DNA of 35,026 nt from Candidatus Moraniibacteriota bacterium (GTDB lineage: Bacteria; Patescibacteriota; Minisyncoccia; Moranbacterales; UBA1568): contig JACPGV010000006.1 in NCBI GenBank assembly GCA_016182385.1, forward strand, positions 1 to 35,026. Reading direction: 5' to 3'. Under the pieces are notes generated by a model. That model did no database searches. It saw only the letters and a list, made by a program, of their open reading frames with translations, and was not told where the DNA came from. Shown piece by piece: positions 1 through 9,561 of the stretch. The number at the start of each line of letters is the position of its first letter. Position 1 is the first letter of the stretch. The position numbers and the translations under genes were made by a program.

Positions 1-141
1 CTCAAATGGGACTGGAATGATGCCTCCAAGCTCCGCTTTGGCAAATACCAGGCCAAACTCCTCCTCATCTATGATGACGGTACCAGAGATATCCCTATTG
101 AAGGCATGGTGAGTTTTTGGGTGGTGCCGTGGAGGATTATT
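1..141 (+). repeat. 141-bp perfect inverted repeat, left copy (partner 34886-35026)
   Basis: Reverse complement of the last 141 bases matches the first 141 bases exactly; the first mismatch is at base 142. Confidence 0.97.
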
Positions 142-234
142 GCTATAATCATTTTCAACTTTGCTCTCATCATCGGACTCATTTTCTACATTATTCGTCT
201 CCGTCGTCGTCTCAAACAAATGACTGCCGCGTAG
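1..234 (+). CDS. C-terminal fragment (5' truncated by contig edge) of a membrane-anchored surface protein; ends in one TM helix plus a basic tail
   Basis: Open frame from base 1: LKWDWNDASKLRFGKYQAKLLLIYDDGTRDIPIEGMVSFWVVPWRIIAIIIFNFALIIGLIFYIIRLRRRLKQMTAA, stop TAG at 232-234. Same first 47 codons as the minus-strand fragment at the other contig end. Confidence 0.75.
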   Translation, partial: LKWDWNDASKLRFGKYQAKLLLIYDDGTRDIPIEGMVSFWVVPWRIIAIIIFNFALIIGLIFYIIRLRRRLKQMTAA

Positions 235-261
235 AAAATCCTCCGCTCACACTTCTTTCAT

Positions 262-2037
262 TTAGTAGGTGGAACGAAGAGCGTTAACAATAACCACTAT
301 ATCAATAACTTCTTGTACAATAGCCCCCTGCACCGGCGAAATAAAACCAAAAGAAGCTATCACCATTCCAAGACCGGATAATCCGATACCAATGAGAATA
401 CTTTGCCAGGCTACATGATAAGAACGACGACCGATATGTATGGCATCATGAATAAGCCACGCATCTCGACCGAAAATAGCGACATCGGCGGCCTCCGTAG
501 AAGCACTATTTTCTGTTCCGGAAAACACAATGCCTACATCAGCCAAAGCAAGAGCGGGCGCATCATTCATACCATCTCCCACCATCCCCACCAAGTGTCC
601 CTTGTGCTGATATTGTTTTATAAGAGCCACTTTCCGCTCCGGTCTACATTCGGCATAAATCGGCACACCAAAAGAACCAAAAAGTCGTTCCGCTTGCCGC
701 TTCCTGTCTCCCGTCAAAATACCCAAACTATATCCCCGTCGTTTCAAATAAGAAAAAACGCCCGGAACATCGTTTTTTATTTTGTCATCGAAAAAAAATT
801 GTGCAATAACTTTTTTTTCACGCTGTAAATCAACGACAATTTGCCCGGTATTCATCGCCTGTGAAGATCGTACCAAGCCATACCGTTGTCCCAAAATTGT
901 TCCGAAAATTCCTTCGCCTATACGCTCCTTACTCTTCTCAACAACAAGTATCTCCCCCTCCATTTGAGCTTGCTCATGCAAAAACGCTTTTGCTAATGGA
1001 TGAAAAGAATGTTGTTCAAGAGCCGCAGCAAGAGCCACAACCGCATCACGCGAAAACGCTTGATCCAAAACACGCACTGAGACCAAACGCGGCTCACCAA
1101 GCGTAAGCGTTCCGGTTTTATCAAAGAAAAAAATCTTTGTCTTTGCCAATAACTCAAGCGCTAGTGGTGTTTTTATGACAATATTTTTGCGTGCCGCCTT
1201 ATTGAGACCCCCCAAAAAACTTAGTGGAGCGGCGATAAGAAGTGGGCATGGCGTGGCGATCGTCAACACTGCTAAAAATCTCTCTCCATCATTGGTTACA
1301 AGATAGACGATACCAGCAAGAGCGAGAGCAAAAAAAGTAAAAACGATATTATATCGCTCAGCCAAACGAACAAGAGGGGAAATATGCTGTTTCCCCTCTT
1401 CTACCAAAGAAAGAATTTTTCTGTAATTGGAATGCTCAAAATCTCCCTCTACGCGCATTTCCAAAACACCACCAACGTTTATTGATCCGCTCTGTAAAAA
1501 AGACATCTCTTTGTGAATCACGGGTTCCAACTCTCCAGTAAGATTCGCTTCATTGAGGAGAGCCTTCCCGGAAAGCAAGCGTCCATCAAAAGCAAGCATC
1601 TCATGTGGTCGCACAAGCAGAATATCTCCATCACGAACCGCCTGCACGGAAACCTCATGTCGTGAATTTTCCTGAAGAAGCGTAACCGTTTTTGGAATAT
1701 TTTTGAAAAGACCTTCCAATGTTTTTTTTGCTCGTAACGATCCGTATTGTTCCAAGGCAGCGCTCACCATAACCATAAGAGCAATCACTGCTCCCGCAAA
1801 AAATGATTGCAGTATAATAGCCGTCGCTAAAGCCAAGAAAGCTATATAGTCCAGGTTCCATCTTCTTCTTTGAATCCGCTCAAATGACTCTACACATAGC
1901 CTTACAACGCCTACGACTATCACGATAATAAAAAAAATAGTCCAACCAAAAACCGTTGCCACAATCAAACAACCGAGAGAAAACATCGGCGCAAAAAATT
2001 CTCGGCGGAGTAACACTTTAAAAAAGCTCATCGCCAT
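262..2037 (-). CDS. P1B-type (heavy-metal class) cation-transporting P-type ATPase
   Basis: DKTGTLT phosphorylation motif, TGEL, ATPCPLL transmembrane motif, HP dipeptide (HSFHPLA), GDGMNDAPALALADVG. The ORF is open to 2196, but the ATG at 2037 (MAMSFFK...) removes the overlap with the upstream protease gene. Confidence 0.9.
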   Translation of the reverse strand: MAMSFFKVLLRREFFAPMFSLGCLIVATVFGWTIFFIIVIVVGVVRLCVESFERIQRRRWNLDYIAFLALATAIILQSFFAGAVIALMVMVSAALEQYGSLRAKKTLEGLFKNIPKTVTLLQENSRHEVSVQAVRDGDILLVRPHEMLAFDGRLLSGKALLNEANLTGELEPVIHKEMSFLQSGSINVGGVLEMRVEGDFEHSNYRKILSLVEEGKQHISPLVRLAERYNIVFTFFALALAGIVYLVTNDGERFLAVLTIATPCPLLIAAPLSFLGGLNKAARKNIVIKTPLALELLAKTKIFFFDKTGTLTLGEPRLVSVRVLDQAFSRDAVVALAAALEQHSFHPLAKAFLHEQAQMEGEILVVEKSKERIGEGIFGTILGQRYGLVRSSQAMNTGQIVVDLQREKKVIAQFFFDDKIKNDVPGVFSYLKRRGYSLGILTGDRKRQAERLFGSFGVPIYAECRPERKVALIKQYQHKGHLVGMVGDGMNDAPALALADVGIVFSGTENSASTEAADVAIFGRDAWLIHDAIHIGRRSYHVAWQSILIGIGLSGLGMVIASFGFISPVQGAIVQEVIDIVVIVNALRSTY

Positions 2038-2044
2038 ACTATTC

Positions 2045-3562
2045 TCAAATGATTTTTTTTCTTGATATTTTTTCTGATTGCCCCACGGTTTTTTGAACCT
2101 TCTCGCGAGAAAGAGTTTTTTCTTGTTGATATATCCATAATCGTTCTTCGTCGTTTTGCACGCGAATTTCAAGGGCCGAAATTTCTCCCTCCTCACGTCT
2201 TACTTCCCGAAATAAAACAGCGAGCGCCCCTCCCATAACGCAAAAAAGGACTAGAGCTACACTCATTACATAAAAAAATGGCTTGTAGGAACGATAATCA
2301 TTCTTGAGCGTATCAAACATCGTATCGAGCGTCAGCCCCTTCTCCTCCCACTCTGCGCACTGTTTGATGTATTCGGCGACAAAACGTTCCGAAACAAAAT
2401 AAGGATTGCTTTCATCAATGGCAGAATGAAAATATTTTTTCGCATCCGTACAATGTTTTTTCGTAAACGCATCAAGTCCCTTTTTAAAATATTGTTCGTA
2501 CGCTCCGGACACAGGGGAAATATGAGCATCAAACAACATTGTTCGTACAAGACCAATCGGCAAAGCAAAAGCAAAATTGTCCCCCTGAGAACGCTCAAGC
2601 TCTGCCGTCTGAAAACTCACAATGCCAAAAACGCTTCCTTTTTCGTCAAGCAGAGGTCCACCACTTGATCCTTCCGATACCTTGGCATCGGTTTGAAAAA
2701 TATGAAAATCTTTTTTTATTGATTGTTTAATGGCGCCAATCACTCCCTGCGTAAAAGTCGCCTCCAAAGAGCTTTGTTGTCCGCGTTCGGCTGTAGCAGG
2801 AAAACCAAAAATAAAAACTTTTTCTCCGACAGATTTTTCTGTTTCCTCTCCCAAAGAAAGGGCTGGTAATCGCTTTTCTTCTATATGCACAATCGCCACG
2901 TCTTTTTCATCTTCAAGAAAATCATCGTGAACGGAAACAATGGTAGCGGGAAATCCATCCGCTAAAGAATCTTTCACGTTTTTTTGAATGGTTGTCGGTC
3001 GCAAAACAGTAACCGTTCGTGTCAAATCAAATTCGCTTTGCGCGATAATAAAATTTAACACCTTGGGAGCAAACCCGTTCTCTTCCTCTTCAGCGCGAAG
3101 AAATTCCTCCATTTCATCGTCAGAAAGCAAAAGAGCGCTTTGATAAAAAGCGGAAATAGCTCCCTCCGAAACAAGCATCTGCTCTATGGTTTTCCGAGAA
3201 ACAACATGGGCGTTTGTCGCAATATATCCATCGGGATGAACGATAAATCCACTTCCCATTAAATATTCATCAACCTTCACTGTCATAAAACTCCCCGGTA
3301 CCACCGCTACCAAACCACGGCGAATATCCACCTTGATTTTTGGAATTTTTGCTGTCCCTGTAACATGTTGGACGACACGCACAATCGCTGGTTGTGCCAA
3401 ACGAGCCAAAGCCTCCTCAGAAAAGATCTCCGCTTGAACCAAAGCATTTCCTGGAAAAAATACAAACACGATCAACGAAAGAAGAAAAGCAGATAGATGA
3501 CGAGAAAAAAAATAACCCATACTTTTTCTTTTTATTGTAACACGCTTTATTCTTTTTCTCAC
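2045..3562 (-). CDS. Trypsin-like serine protease (HtrA/DegP-like), signal peptide or anchor and a C-terminal TM; no obvious PDZ
   Basis: GSGFIVHPDGYIATNAHVV (His), DVAIVHIE (Asp), SEGSSGGPL (Ser) motifs. Alternative start at 3520 (MGYFFSRHLS...). Confidence 0.85.
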   Translation of the reverse strand: MRKRIKRVTIKRKSMGYFFSRHLSAFLLSLIVFVFFPGNALVQAEIFSEEALARLAQPAIVRVVQHVTGTAKIPKIKVDIRRGLVAVVPGSFMTVKVDEYLMGSGFIVHPDGYIATNAHVVSRKTIEQMLVSEGAISAFYQSALLLSDDEMEEFLRAEEEENGFAPKVLNFIIAQSEFDLTRTVTVLRPTTIQKNVKDSLADGFPATIVSVHDDFLEDEKDVAIVHIEEKRLPALSLGEETEKSVGEKVFIFGFPATAERGQQSSLEATFTQGVIGAIKQSIKKDFHIFQTDAKVSEGSSGGPLLDEKGSVFGIVSFQTAELERSQGDNFAFALPIGLVRTMLFDAHISPVSGAYEQYFKKGLDAFTKKHCTDAKKYFHSAIDESNPYFVSERFVAEYIKQCAEWEEKGLTLDTMFDTLKNDYRSYKPFFYVMSVALVLFCVMGGALAVLFREVRREEGEISALEIRVQNDEERLWIYQQEKTLSREKVQKTVGQSEKISRKKII

Positions 3563-3581
3563 AAAAAATAAGTTCCCTGTC

Positions 3582-3610
3582 TTGACAAATATATGTTTTT
3601 ACGCTACAGT
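3582..3610 (+). promoter_or_regulatory. Sigma70-type promoter for the RND efflux operon: TTGACA-17-TACAGT
   Basis: -35 at 3582-3587, 17-nt spacer, -10 at 3605-3610, just upstream of the ORF at 3637. Confidence 0.7.
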
Positions 3611-3636
3611 GAGCGGTTATTACTAGTATTATTTTT

Positions 3637-4788
3637 ATGCTACGACAAGCCATTATTTCCCGTATCCCCCGAGGTGCTTTTCTTACTAAAGCTCCCGTTT
3701 TAAGCTTCTTCTTTCTTGTCGCGTTACTTTTTGGTTCTATCATGGCAAGCCACGCTCTCCGCAACGAAAAAATATCCGACGCTGTTTCATTGACCCAAGA
3801 AAAAAAGACTGTCTCTTTTTTTTCACCAAATAAAGATGTCGCCTTTATGACTGTACCGGCCCAAGTGCGAAAAACAAGCGTCGTAAATATTGTCGCCCTC
3901 ACCTCAGGCATCGTATCTTCTCTTTCCGTAACACCCGGAAAAAACGTCGCCGCCGGCCAGACACTCTTGAAAATAACGACGGATTATGAAAGCGACGCCA
4001 CTCATTTAAAAAAAGAACTTGCCAACAATCAGGCCGAACTCGCAAAGAAAACAACTTCTCTCAATAAGCGTATTTTTTCCCTTGAAGAAAAACGTATTCG
4101 TCAAAACGATACACTTACCGATACGGAAAAAAAATTGGCGCTTGAACAAATAACCAAAAACCGCGCTGAAAATAAAACCACTCTCAAGCAAAGTGTTTTG
4201 GAGCAATCACTGGCCTATCAAAACGATGCCGTACTCACACCAAAAACTTTTGTCAGCGGCACTGTTGAGCGTCTCGCCGTGCGAGAAGGCGACTTTGTCT
4301 TACCCGGCGATATACTGATAACAATACACGCTCCCGCACAAACAGCTACCCTCGAAACTCTGGTGAGCAGAAAAGTGGCGCTTTTGGTAGATGTGACCAA
4401 GTCAGCACGACTGACAATTGGAAGTGATACCATTGAGCTCCTTCCCTCCTATTTCTCACGTCAAGAAACAAAAGACAATCTCTATTCGCTCCTCTTTGTA
4501 TTATCTGAAACAACAAAGAATCGCATTGGAGACGGAGAATTTTTACAATTGGAAATCCCTTTGCGCCCAACAAACACTGATTCTTTTCTTGTTCCCATAG
4601 ACGCTATTTTCCAAACTGGAAACAAAACGACCGTTTTCGTCGAAGAAAACGGTACAGCCATAAGCAAACAAGTGACTGCCGGAAATATTTACGGAGAATT
4701 TGTGGAGATACTGTCCGGCATTTCTTCCGATACTCGCATCATTACTGATCGTTCCGTACTTTCAGGCGATATCCTCATAACACCTTAA
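3637..4788 (+). CDS. RND efflux periplasmic adaptor (HlyD/MFP) subunit
   Basis: N-terminal anchor, biotinyl-lipoyl-like GIVSSLSVTPGKNVAAGQTLLKI and VSGTVERLAVREGDFVLPGDILITI halves, coiled-coil region; immediately precedes the RND permease. Confidence 0.85.
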   Translation: MLRQAIISRIPRGAFLTKAPVLSFFFLVALLFGSIMASHALRNEKISDAVSLTQEKKTVSFFSPNKDVAFMTVPAQVRKTSVVNIVALTSGIVSSLSVTPGKNVAAGQTLLKITTDYESDATHLKKELANNQAELAKKTTSLNKRIFSLEEKRIRQNDTLTDTEKKLALEQITKNRAENKTTLKQSVLEQSLAYQNDAVLTPKTFVSGTVERLAVREGDFVLPGDILITIHAPAQTATLETLVSRKVALLVDVTKSARLTIGSDTIELLPSYFSRQETKDNLYSLLFVLSETTKNRIGDGEFLQLEIPLRPTNTDSFLVPIDAIFQTGNKTTVFVEENGTAISKQVTAGNIYGEFVEILSGISSDTRIITDRSVLSGDILITP

Positions 4789-4797
4789 ACCGTCTTT

Positions 4798-7700
4798 ATG
4801 GAGAAAGAGCCTTCTTTTCTTGATCGCCTCACTTTTGATGCGGCGCTCTACAAAACATTCATCGCCAAATATTTTTCCAATATTCGCGCCATTATACTGG
4901 TCGTTCTCACGCTCACCGTCTCAGGATTGGCCGCGTTTTTCACGCTACCAAAAGAACTCAATCCCGATATTAAAATTCCGATCGTCTTTGTATCCACAAC
5001 ATTTCCCGGCGCGAGCCCAGAAGACGTGGAAAAATTATTAACCATTCCTCTTGAAGACGCGGTAAGCGGTTTGAGCAATGTACAAAAAGTTTCCTCAACA
5101 TCACAAGAAAGCGTTTCTTTTCTCAACATCGAATTTTCTTCCGGTACCGATCCGCAAAAAGCCAAGGAAGATGTTCAAGGCGCCATTGATGGCGTTACCG
5201 ATATTCCGGAAAGTGCCGAATCATCAAAGGTACAGGTGCTTGATTTCCAAAATCAACCAGTCATTATTTTCTCCCTATCCGGAAAAGCTGATGAAGCAAC
5301 TCTAGAGCGATTTGCTGATCTTCTCAAAGACCGTCTGGATACTTTGCGCGACACGAAAAAAGTCGAGCTTTCTTATCGGAATGAACAAGACATCGTTATC
5401 ACCATTCGCCCAGAAAAAGTGCGCGAAAAAAATCTTTCTTTACAAACCATCGCTCAAAACATCGAAACGGCTATCGGACAATATCCCGGTGGGACCATCA
5501 GTACCGCCCGTACATCATTTGTTCTCACGCAAAGAGCGACCGTTCGTTCCATTGAAGAGTTGCGCACCCTGCCGATTTCCGTGCAAGACACGATTATTCC
5601 GCTTGGCATGCTTGCTGACATCTCTCTTCAAACGCCAAAAAACTCCGCTGTCGCTTACTACGGAGACAGCAAAACAACCCCACACAGAACCATAACTTTT
5701 TCCATTTTCAAAACTGATGAGGCCGATGCCACATCAACCGTACAAGAAGTTCTTGCTATCACTGAAAAATGGAACGTTCTCTACGGTAACCAATTCATTA
5801 TTGAGCCTATTTTTAACGGTGCCAAAGAAATAAAAAAAAGTTTCGATCAGCTTTTTCGTGATTTTGCCGTCACTCTCTTTTTGGTGTTCATCGTTCTCTT
5901 TATTTTTTTCGGTCTGCGACAATCCATCATCGCCGTTCTCGCTATCCCACTCACGTTTCTTGGTACCTTTCTCGTCATGGCCGGAAGCGGCATCTCCATA
6001 AATTTTATCGCTCTTTTTTCCCTTCTTCTTGCTTTGGGTATCTTGGTTGACAATGCCATCGTCATCATATCAGCAATGTCGAGCTATGAACGAGCTAAAA
6101 ATTTCCCCCCTCAAGAAACCGCCCTTCTTGTATGGCGTGATTTCCGCTCCGTTATTTTCACCACTACTATCACGACTGTCTGGGCTTTTTTACCCCTTCT
6201 TCTTTCTACCGGTATCATTGGCGAATTCATTAAGCCGATCCCTATCGTTGTTTCCACAGCCCTCTCTCTTTCCGCGTTCATTGCTCTTCTTATCGTTATT
6301 CCGGCTATGGCGTGGATGCGTCTCGGCACCATGCCTCGGCGCACTCTCCTCTTTTTTCACGGCCTTCTTTTCATTCTAGGGAGTGCGCTTCTGTTTCTTC
6401 TTATGCCGGAGGGAAATTTTCGCCTGCCCCTTTTCATTGTCGCCGGCATACTCCTCCTTCTTCTCGTCAAAACTCTGCACGCCTTTCGTGAAAAAATTCA
6501 CGAATACGAACAATGCCACTTTACAAAATTTTTTCGTCTCCTCCACAAGCTTTCCCAAAGCGGACTCTTCCAATTCGATCACTTAGCGCACCGTTATGAA
6601 CGCTTCATCTCGACCGTTCTCAACTCAAAGAGCGCTCGTCGAAAAACGCTTATCGGTCTCATTATTTTTTCTCTTTTTTCTTACGCTCTTGTGCCACTCG
6701 GATATGTCGTCAATGAGTTTTTTCCGCAAGACAATCAAGATACCGTCTACATCGGAGTTGAATTACCAAAAAACACCGTGCTCGAAAAAAGTAACGAGGA
6801 GCTTTTACGTCTCTTGGAAACATTTCGCACCCTCCCTGAAGTTCTTTTCGTATATGCCGAAATAGGCAATGTGATGCCTACCGATAACACGCCGGTCGTT
6901 GCTCGCGAGCATCATCGCCTACTCTTCACCCTTGCCCTTTCTCCTTCACACGAACGAGAAAAAACATCCGGGGAAATAGTACGGGAATTAAACGCTTCCT
7001 TCAGATCCTACAGCCACGGCATTCTTTCTGCCGGACAAATATCTGGCGGTCCGCCAGCAGGGAGCGATCTTGAGCTAAAACTTTCCGGCGACGATCTTTC
7101 TGTTTTGCAACAATACGCTGAAAATATTCAAGACTCTCTTCGTCAGACACCCGGAATAAGCAATGTTAAAATTTCCGTTACCAGCGGTTCAAGCAAAATA
7201 GTCTACGTCCCCCGTCAAGAAATACTTGCCCAAAACAATATCCGCCCCGATGCTTTAAGCGTTTTCCTTCGCACGCTCGGCAATGGATTCACAGTAAAAA
7301 ACGACGTTCGCTTTGCAGACGAAAAACAAGATATTCTCATCCGTTTCGTAGACAACGATACATCCGAACATCCGCAAGATCTTGGCCTTCTTTCTTATTC
7401 CGAAGGACAAAAAAATATTCCTTTGCTTGCTCTTGGTGATTTCATTCTGGAAACAAATCCGGCGCTGATCACTCGAGAAAATCAAAAGCGCACTCTTTCG
7501 GTTTCCGCTTCCGTAGAAAACGGGTTTTCCGTAAGCACGCTCAATACCGATCTCGAAAAACTGGCTGATTCTCTCAATCTTCCAGATGGTTATGCTTGGC
7601 AAACAGGCGGGGTAAATGATGAAAACAACAAATCAGTTCAGTCCATTCTTCAGGCTATGGTTTTGTCCGCCCTTCTTATCTTTGCTACCATGGTTATCCA

Positions 7701-8124
7701 ATTTACCTCTTTTCGTAAAGCTCTTATTGTTATTCTTGTTATTCCTCTGGCGATTTCCGGCGTCTTTATTCTTTTTGCGCTCTCGGGAACACCACTCTCT
7801 TTCCCCGCCCTTATCGGTGTTCTCGCGCTCTTCGGTATTGTTGTCAACAACTCCATCATTATGGTTGATAAAATCAACCGCAATATGGACTCCGGGTTAC
7901 CACTCAATCAAGCCATTGCCCAAGGAGCGGCCAGTCGCCTCGAGCCAATCCTTCTTACTGCCCTTACTACTATCGTAGGTCTTATTCCTATCACGCTTTC
8001 CGATCCTATTTGGCAGGGCTTGGGCGGGGCAATCATCGCCGGTCTCACCTTTTCAGGAATCGCCAAACTCTTTTTCATTCCGGTCATCTATCGCGTCTGG
8101 TTCGGAACAAAAGAAAGTGTTTAA
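4798..8124 (+). CDS. RND family efflux transporter permease (AcrB/ACR_tran type)
   Basis: 1108 aa; PNIxxP-like start (LNPDIKIPIVFVSTTFPGASPEDVE), duplicated TM/porter architecture, GILVDNAIVIISAM and FGIVVNNSIIMVDKINR signatures. Confidence 0.93.
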   Translation: MEKEPSFLDRLTFDAALYKTFIAKYFSNIRAIILVVLTLTVSGLAAFFTLPKELNPDIKIPIVFVSTTFPGASPEDVEKLLTIPLEDAVSGLSNVQKVSSTSQESVSFLNIEFSSGTDPQKAKEDVQGAIDGVTDIPESAESSKVQVLDFQNQPVIIFSLSGKADEATLERFADLLKDRLDTLRDTKKVELSYRNEQDIVITIRPEKVREKNLSLQTIAQNIETAIGQYPGGTISTARTSFVLTQRATVRSIEELRTLPISVQDTIIPLGMLADISLQTPKNSAVAYYGDSKTTPHRTITFSIFKTDEADATSTVQEVLAITEKWNVLYGNQFIIEPIFNGAKEIKKSFDQLFRDFAVTLFLVFIVLFIFFGLRQSIIAVLAIPLTFLGTFLVMAGSGISINFIALFSLLLALGILVDNAIVIISAMSSYERAKNFPPQETALLVWRDFRSVIFTTTITTVWAFLPLLLSTGIIGEFIKPIPIVVSTALSLSAFIALLIVIPAMAWMRLGTMPRRTLLFFHGLLFILGSALLFLLMPEGNFRLPLFIVAGILLLLLVKTLHAFREKIHEYEQCHFTKFFRLLHKLSQSGLFQFDHLAHRYERFISTVLNSKSARRKTLIGLIIFSLFSYALVPLGYVVNEFFPQDNQDTVYIGVELPKNTVLEKSNEELLRLLETFRTLPEVLFVYAEIGNVMPTDNTPVVAREHHRLLFTLALSPSHEREKTSGEIVRELNASFRSYSHGILSAGQISGGPPAGSDLELKLSGDDLSVLQQYAENIQDSLRQTPGISNVKISVTSGSSKIVYVPRQEILAQNNIRPDALSVFLRTLGNGFTVKNDVRFADEKQDILIRFVDNDTSEHPQDLGLLSYSEGQKNIPLLALGDFILETNPALITRENQKRTLSVSASVENGFSVSTLNTDLEKLADSLNLPDGYAWQTGGVNDENNKSVQSILQAMVLSALLIFATMVIQFTSFRKALIVILVIPLAISGVFILFALSGTPLSFPALIGVLALFGIVVNNSIIMVDKINRNMDSGLPLNQAIAQGAASRLEPILLTALTTIVGLIPITLSDPIWQGLGGAIIAGLTFSGIAKLFFIPVIYRVWFGTKESV

Positions 8125-8283
8125 ACCTCTTTCCGAATATTCTCTCACTTACTAAGTATTTCCCTCTCATCTCAGCCATATATGGCCGGTCCAGTCATCG
8201 AGACATTATCACCACCCTTGCATCCACGAGCCCTTTTTGTTCTCCGCGCTAAAATACCCCTTCGTACAAAATTTCTCCCCATA

Positions 8284-8331
8284 AAAAAAGTCTTACAATA
8301 CACGCAATTGCGTATATTGTAAGACTTTTTT
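8284..8331. terminator. Bidirectional intrinsic terminator between the convergent RND and PPIase genes
   Basis: aaaaaagtcttacaata-c-acgcaa/ttgcgt-a-tattgtaagactttttt: 24-bp arms with one mismatch, A-tract on one side and T-tract on the other. Confidence 0.85.
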
Positions 8332-8347
8332 ACACTTATCTCTTGTT

Positions 8348-9076
8348 TTATTTTTCGGAAATTTCTATCGTTTGAATAGCAACCGGTGTCACAGGGACAG
8401 ATTGCTCCCCGCTAGCACTCGAATTCACGGGCGCCTCCGCGATTTTGTCGACTGTTTCCATTCCCGATATCACGCGCCCAAAAATAACATAGTTTGGTGG
8501 AAGAGGGTTGTCTTTATGCATGATAAAAAACTGACTCCCATTCGTGTCTGGTCCACTATTGGCCATAGCGACGACACCACGAACATATTCTCCGGAAAAC
8601 GGCTCATCCGCAAATTTGTACCCCGGCCCCCCCATGCCGGTTCCTGTCGGATCCCCACCCTGAATCATAAATCCCTTGATGGTACGATGGAAAACCGTCT
8701 GATCATAAAATTTTTCCCGCGCCAAAAAAACAAAATTATTGGTTGTCACTGGCGTCGTTTCGGCGGCAAGTTCAATGACTATGTTCCCTTGCGTCGTCAC
8801 CAGTGTTGCCTGATATATTTTCTTGGTATCGATAATCATCGATGGTTGAGTGGTATACATTTTTTTGTTCAATGAAGAATAAGTATCTGCTGTTCTGGGT
8901 GGTGTCGCGGGAGGCGGCGTCACGGCGGGAGGAGGAGATTCTTTATTTGATGATGACGAATAAAACGTGAGTTCCGTATTTTTTTCTGTTTGCTTCTTCG
9001 CTTCCGGTGTATTCATGGTGCAACCAGCAAGAAAAACTGATCCTCCTATGATGCTCAACAAGAAAAAATTTTTCAT
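8348..9076 (-). CDS. Cyclophilin-type peptidyl-prolyl cis-trans isomerase, predicted lipoprotein
   Basis: Lipobox MKNFFLLSIIGGSVFLAGC; VFHRTIKGFMIQGGDPTGTGMGGPGYKF, ANSGPDTNGSQFFI. Alternative start at 9124. Confidence 0.9.
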   Translation of the reverse strand: MKNFFLLSIIGGSVFLAGCTMNTPEAKKQTEKNTELTFYSSSSNKESPPPAVTPPPATPPRTADTYSSLNKKMYTTQPSMIIDTKKIYQATLVTTQGNIVIELAAETTPVTTNNFVFLAREKFYDQTVFHRTIKGFMIQGGDPTGTGMGGPGYKFADEPFSGEYVRGVVAMANSGPDTNGSQFFIMHKDNPLPPNYVIFGRVISGMETVDKIAEAPVNSSASGEQSVPVTPVAIQTIEISEK

Positions 9077-9157
9077 ACAACGCGCAATGTTTTTTAAATC
9101 TTCTTTCCTTTCCAGTATACTCATTTTTTCATAAACAACAAAATAAAAAAGAAAATC

Positions 9158-9186
9158 TTGACTTTTCTCTTTTTTTGCGCTATAAT
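9158..9186 (+). promoter_or_regulatory. Near-consensus sigma70 promoter TTGACT-17-TATAAT
   Basis: -35 at 9158-9163, 17-nt spacer, -10 at 9181-9186; predicted TSS about 9193. Confidence 0.8.
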
Positions 9187-9192
9187 AGATAT

Positions 9193-9277
9193 GTTGAGAA
9201 ATGAAAAACGGGTGGCGACAATTTCTGTCGAAAACCCGTTTTTTCTTTCTCAACAAGGCTCAACCGTCGAATTGAGC
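9193..9277 (+). ncRNA. Structured 5' leader: long hairpin (9193-9254) plus second hairpin (9258-9277); leader or independent sRNA
   Basis: gttgagaaatgaaaaacgggt pairs with acccgttttttctttctcaac (2 mismatches) with inner cgaca/tgtcg; gctcaa/ttgagc forms the second hairpin. Confidence 0.5.
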
Positions 9278-9315
9278 TTCTAATAAAATAAAAATAACTA
9301 GTAAAATAAAATTCT

Positions 9316-9498
9316 ATGGAACCAGTCAAAATGGAAGAAGACACCACTTCACCTTCTTCCTGTTCTTCTGGACAGTGTCCTGAGTGCGAAAAAAGCGCTC
9401 AAGAGGCAAGAGAGAATGAAGAAATGAGTATGGCGTTTCTTTTGGCCCTCATGCCCGTCATCAGCCTCACCTTCTTTGGTCAAGTCGGCCTTTTATAA
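9316..9498 (+). CDS. 60-aa micro-protein: acidic, Cys-containing N-terminus and hydrophobic C-terminus (possible membrane peptide)
   Basis: MEPVKMEEDTTSPSSCSSGQCPECEKSAQEARENEEMSMAFLLALMPVISLTFFGQVGLL; bounded by a strong promoter/leader and a strong terminator. Confidence 0.6.
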   Translation: MEPVKMEEDTTSPSSCSSGQCPECEKSAQEARENEEMSMAFLLALMPVISLTFFGQVGLL

Positions 9499-9509
9499 AA
9501 ACCGACAAC

Positions 9510-9542
9510 AAAACCGGTGCTCATGAGGAGCACCGGTTTTTT
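9510..9542. terminator. Intrinsic terminator (13-bp stem, 5-nt loop), usable on both strands
   Basis: aaaaccggtgctc-atgag-gagcaccggttttttt-like hairpin with a T-run downstream. Confidence 0.88.
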
Positions 9543-9561
9543 GATACAAAATTTTTTTCAT

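Noticed and set aside
8175-8186. 12-bp palindrome gccatatatggc in the RND-PPIase intergenic region
   Set aside because: Short, single copy, not positioned as an operator for either convergent gene; expected by chance.
9191-9283. 30-codon ORF MLRNEKRVATISVENPFFLSQQGSTVELSF overlapping the leader hairpin
   Set aside because: The ATG lies at or just before the predicted TSS, so it would need to be leaderless; overlap with the hairpin explains the sequence better. Kept only as a remote leader-peptide possibility.
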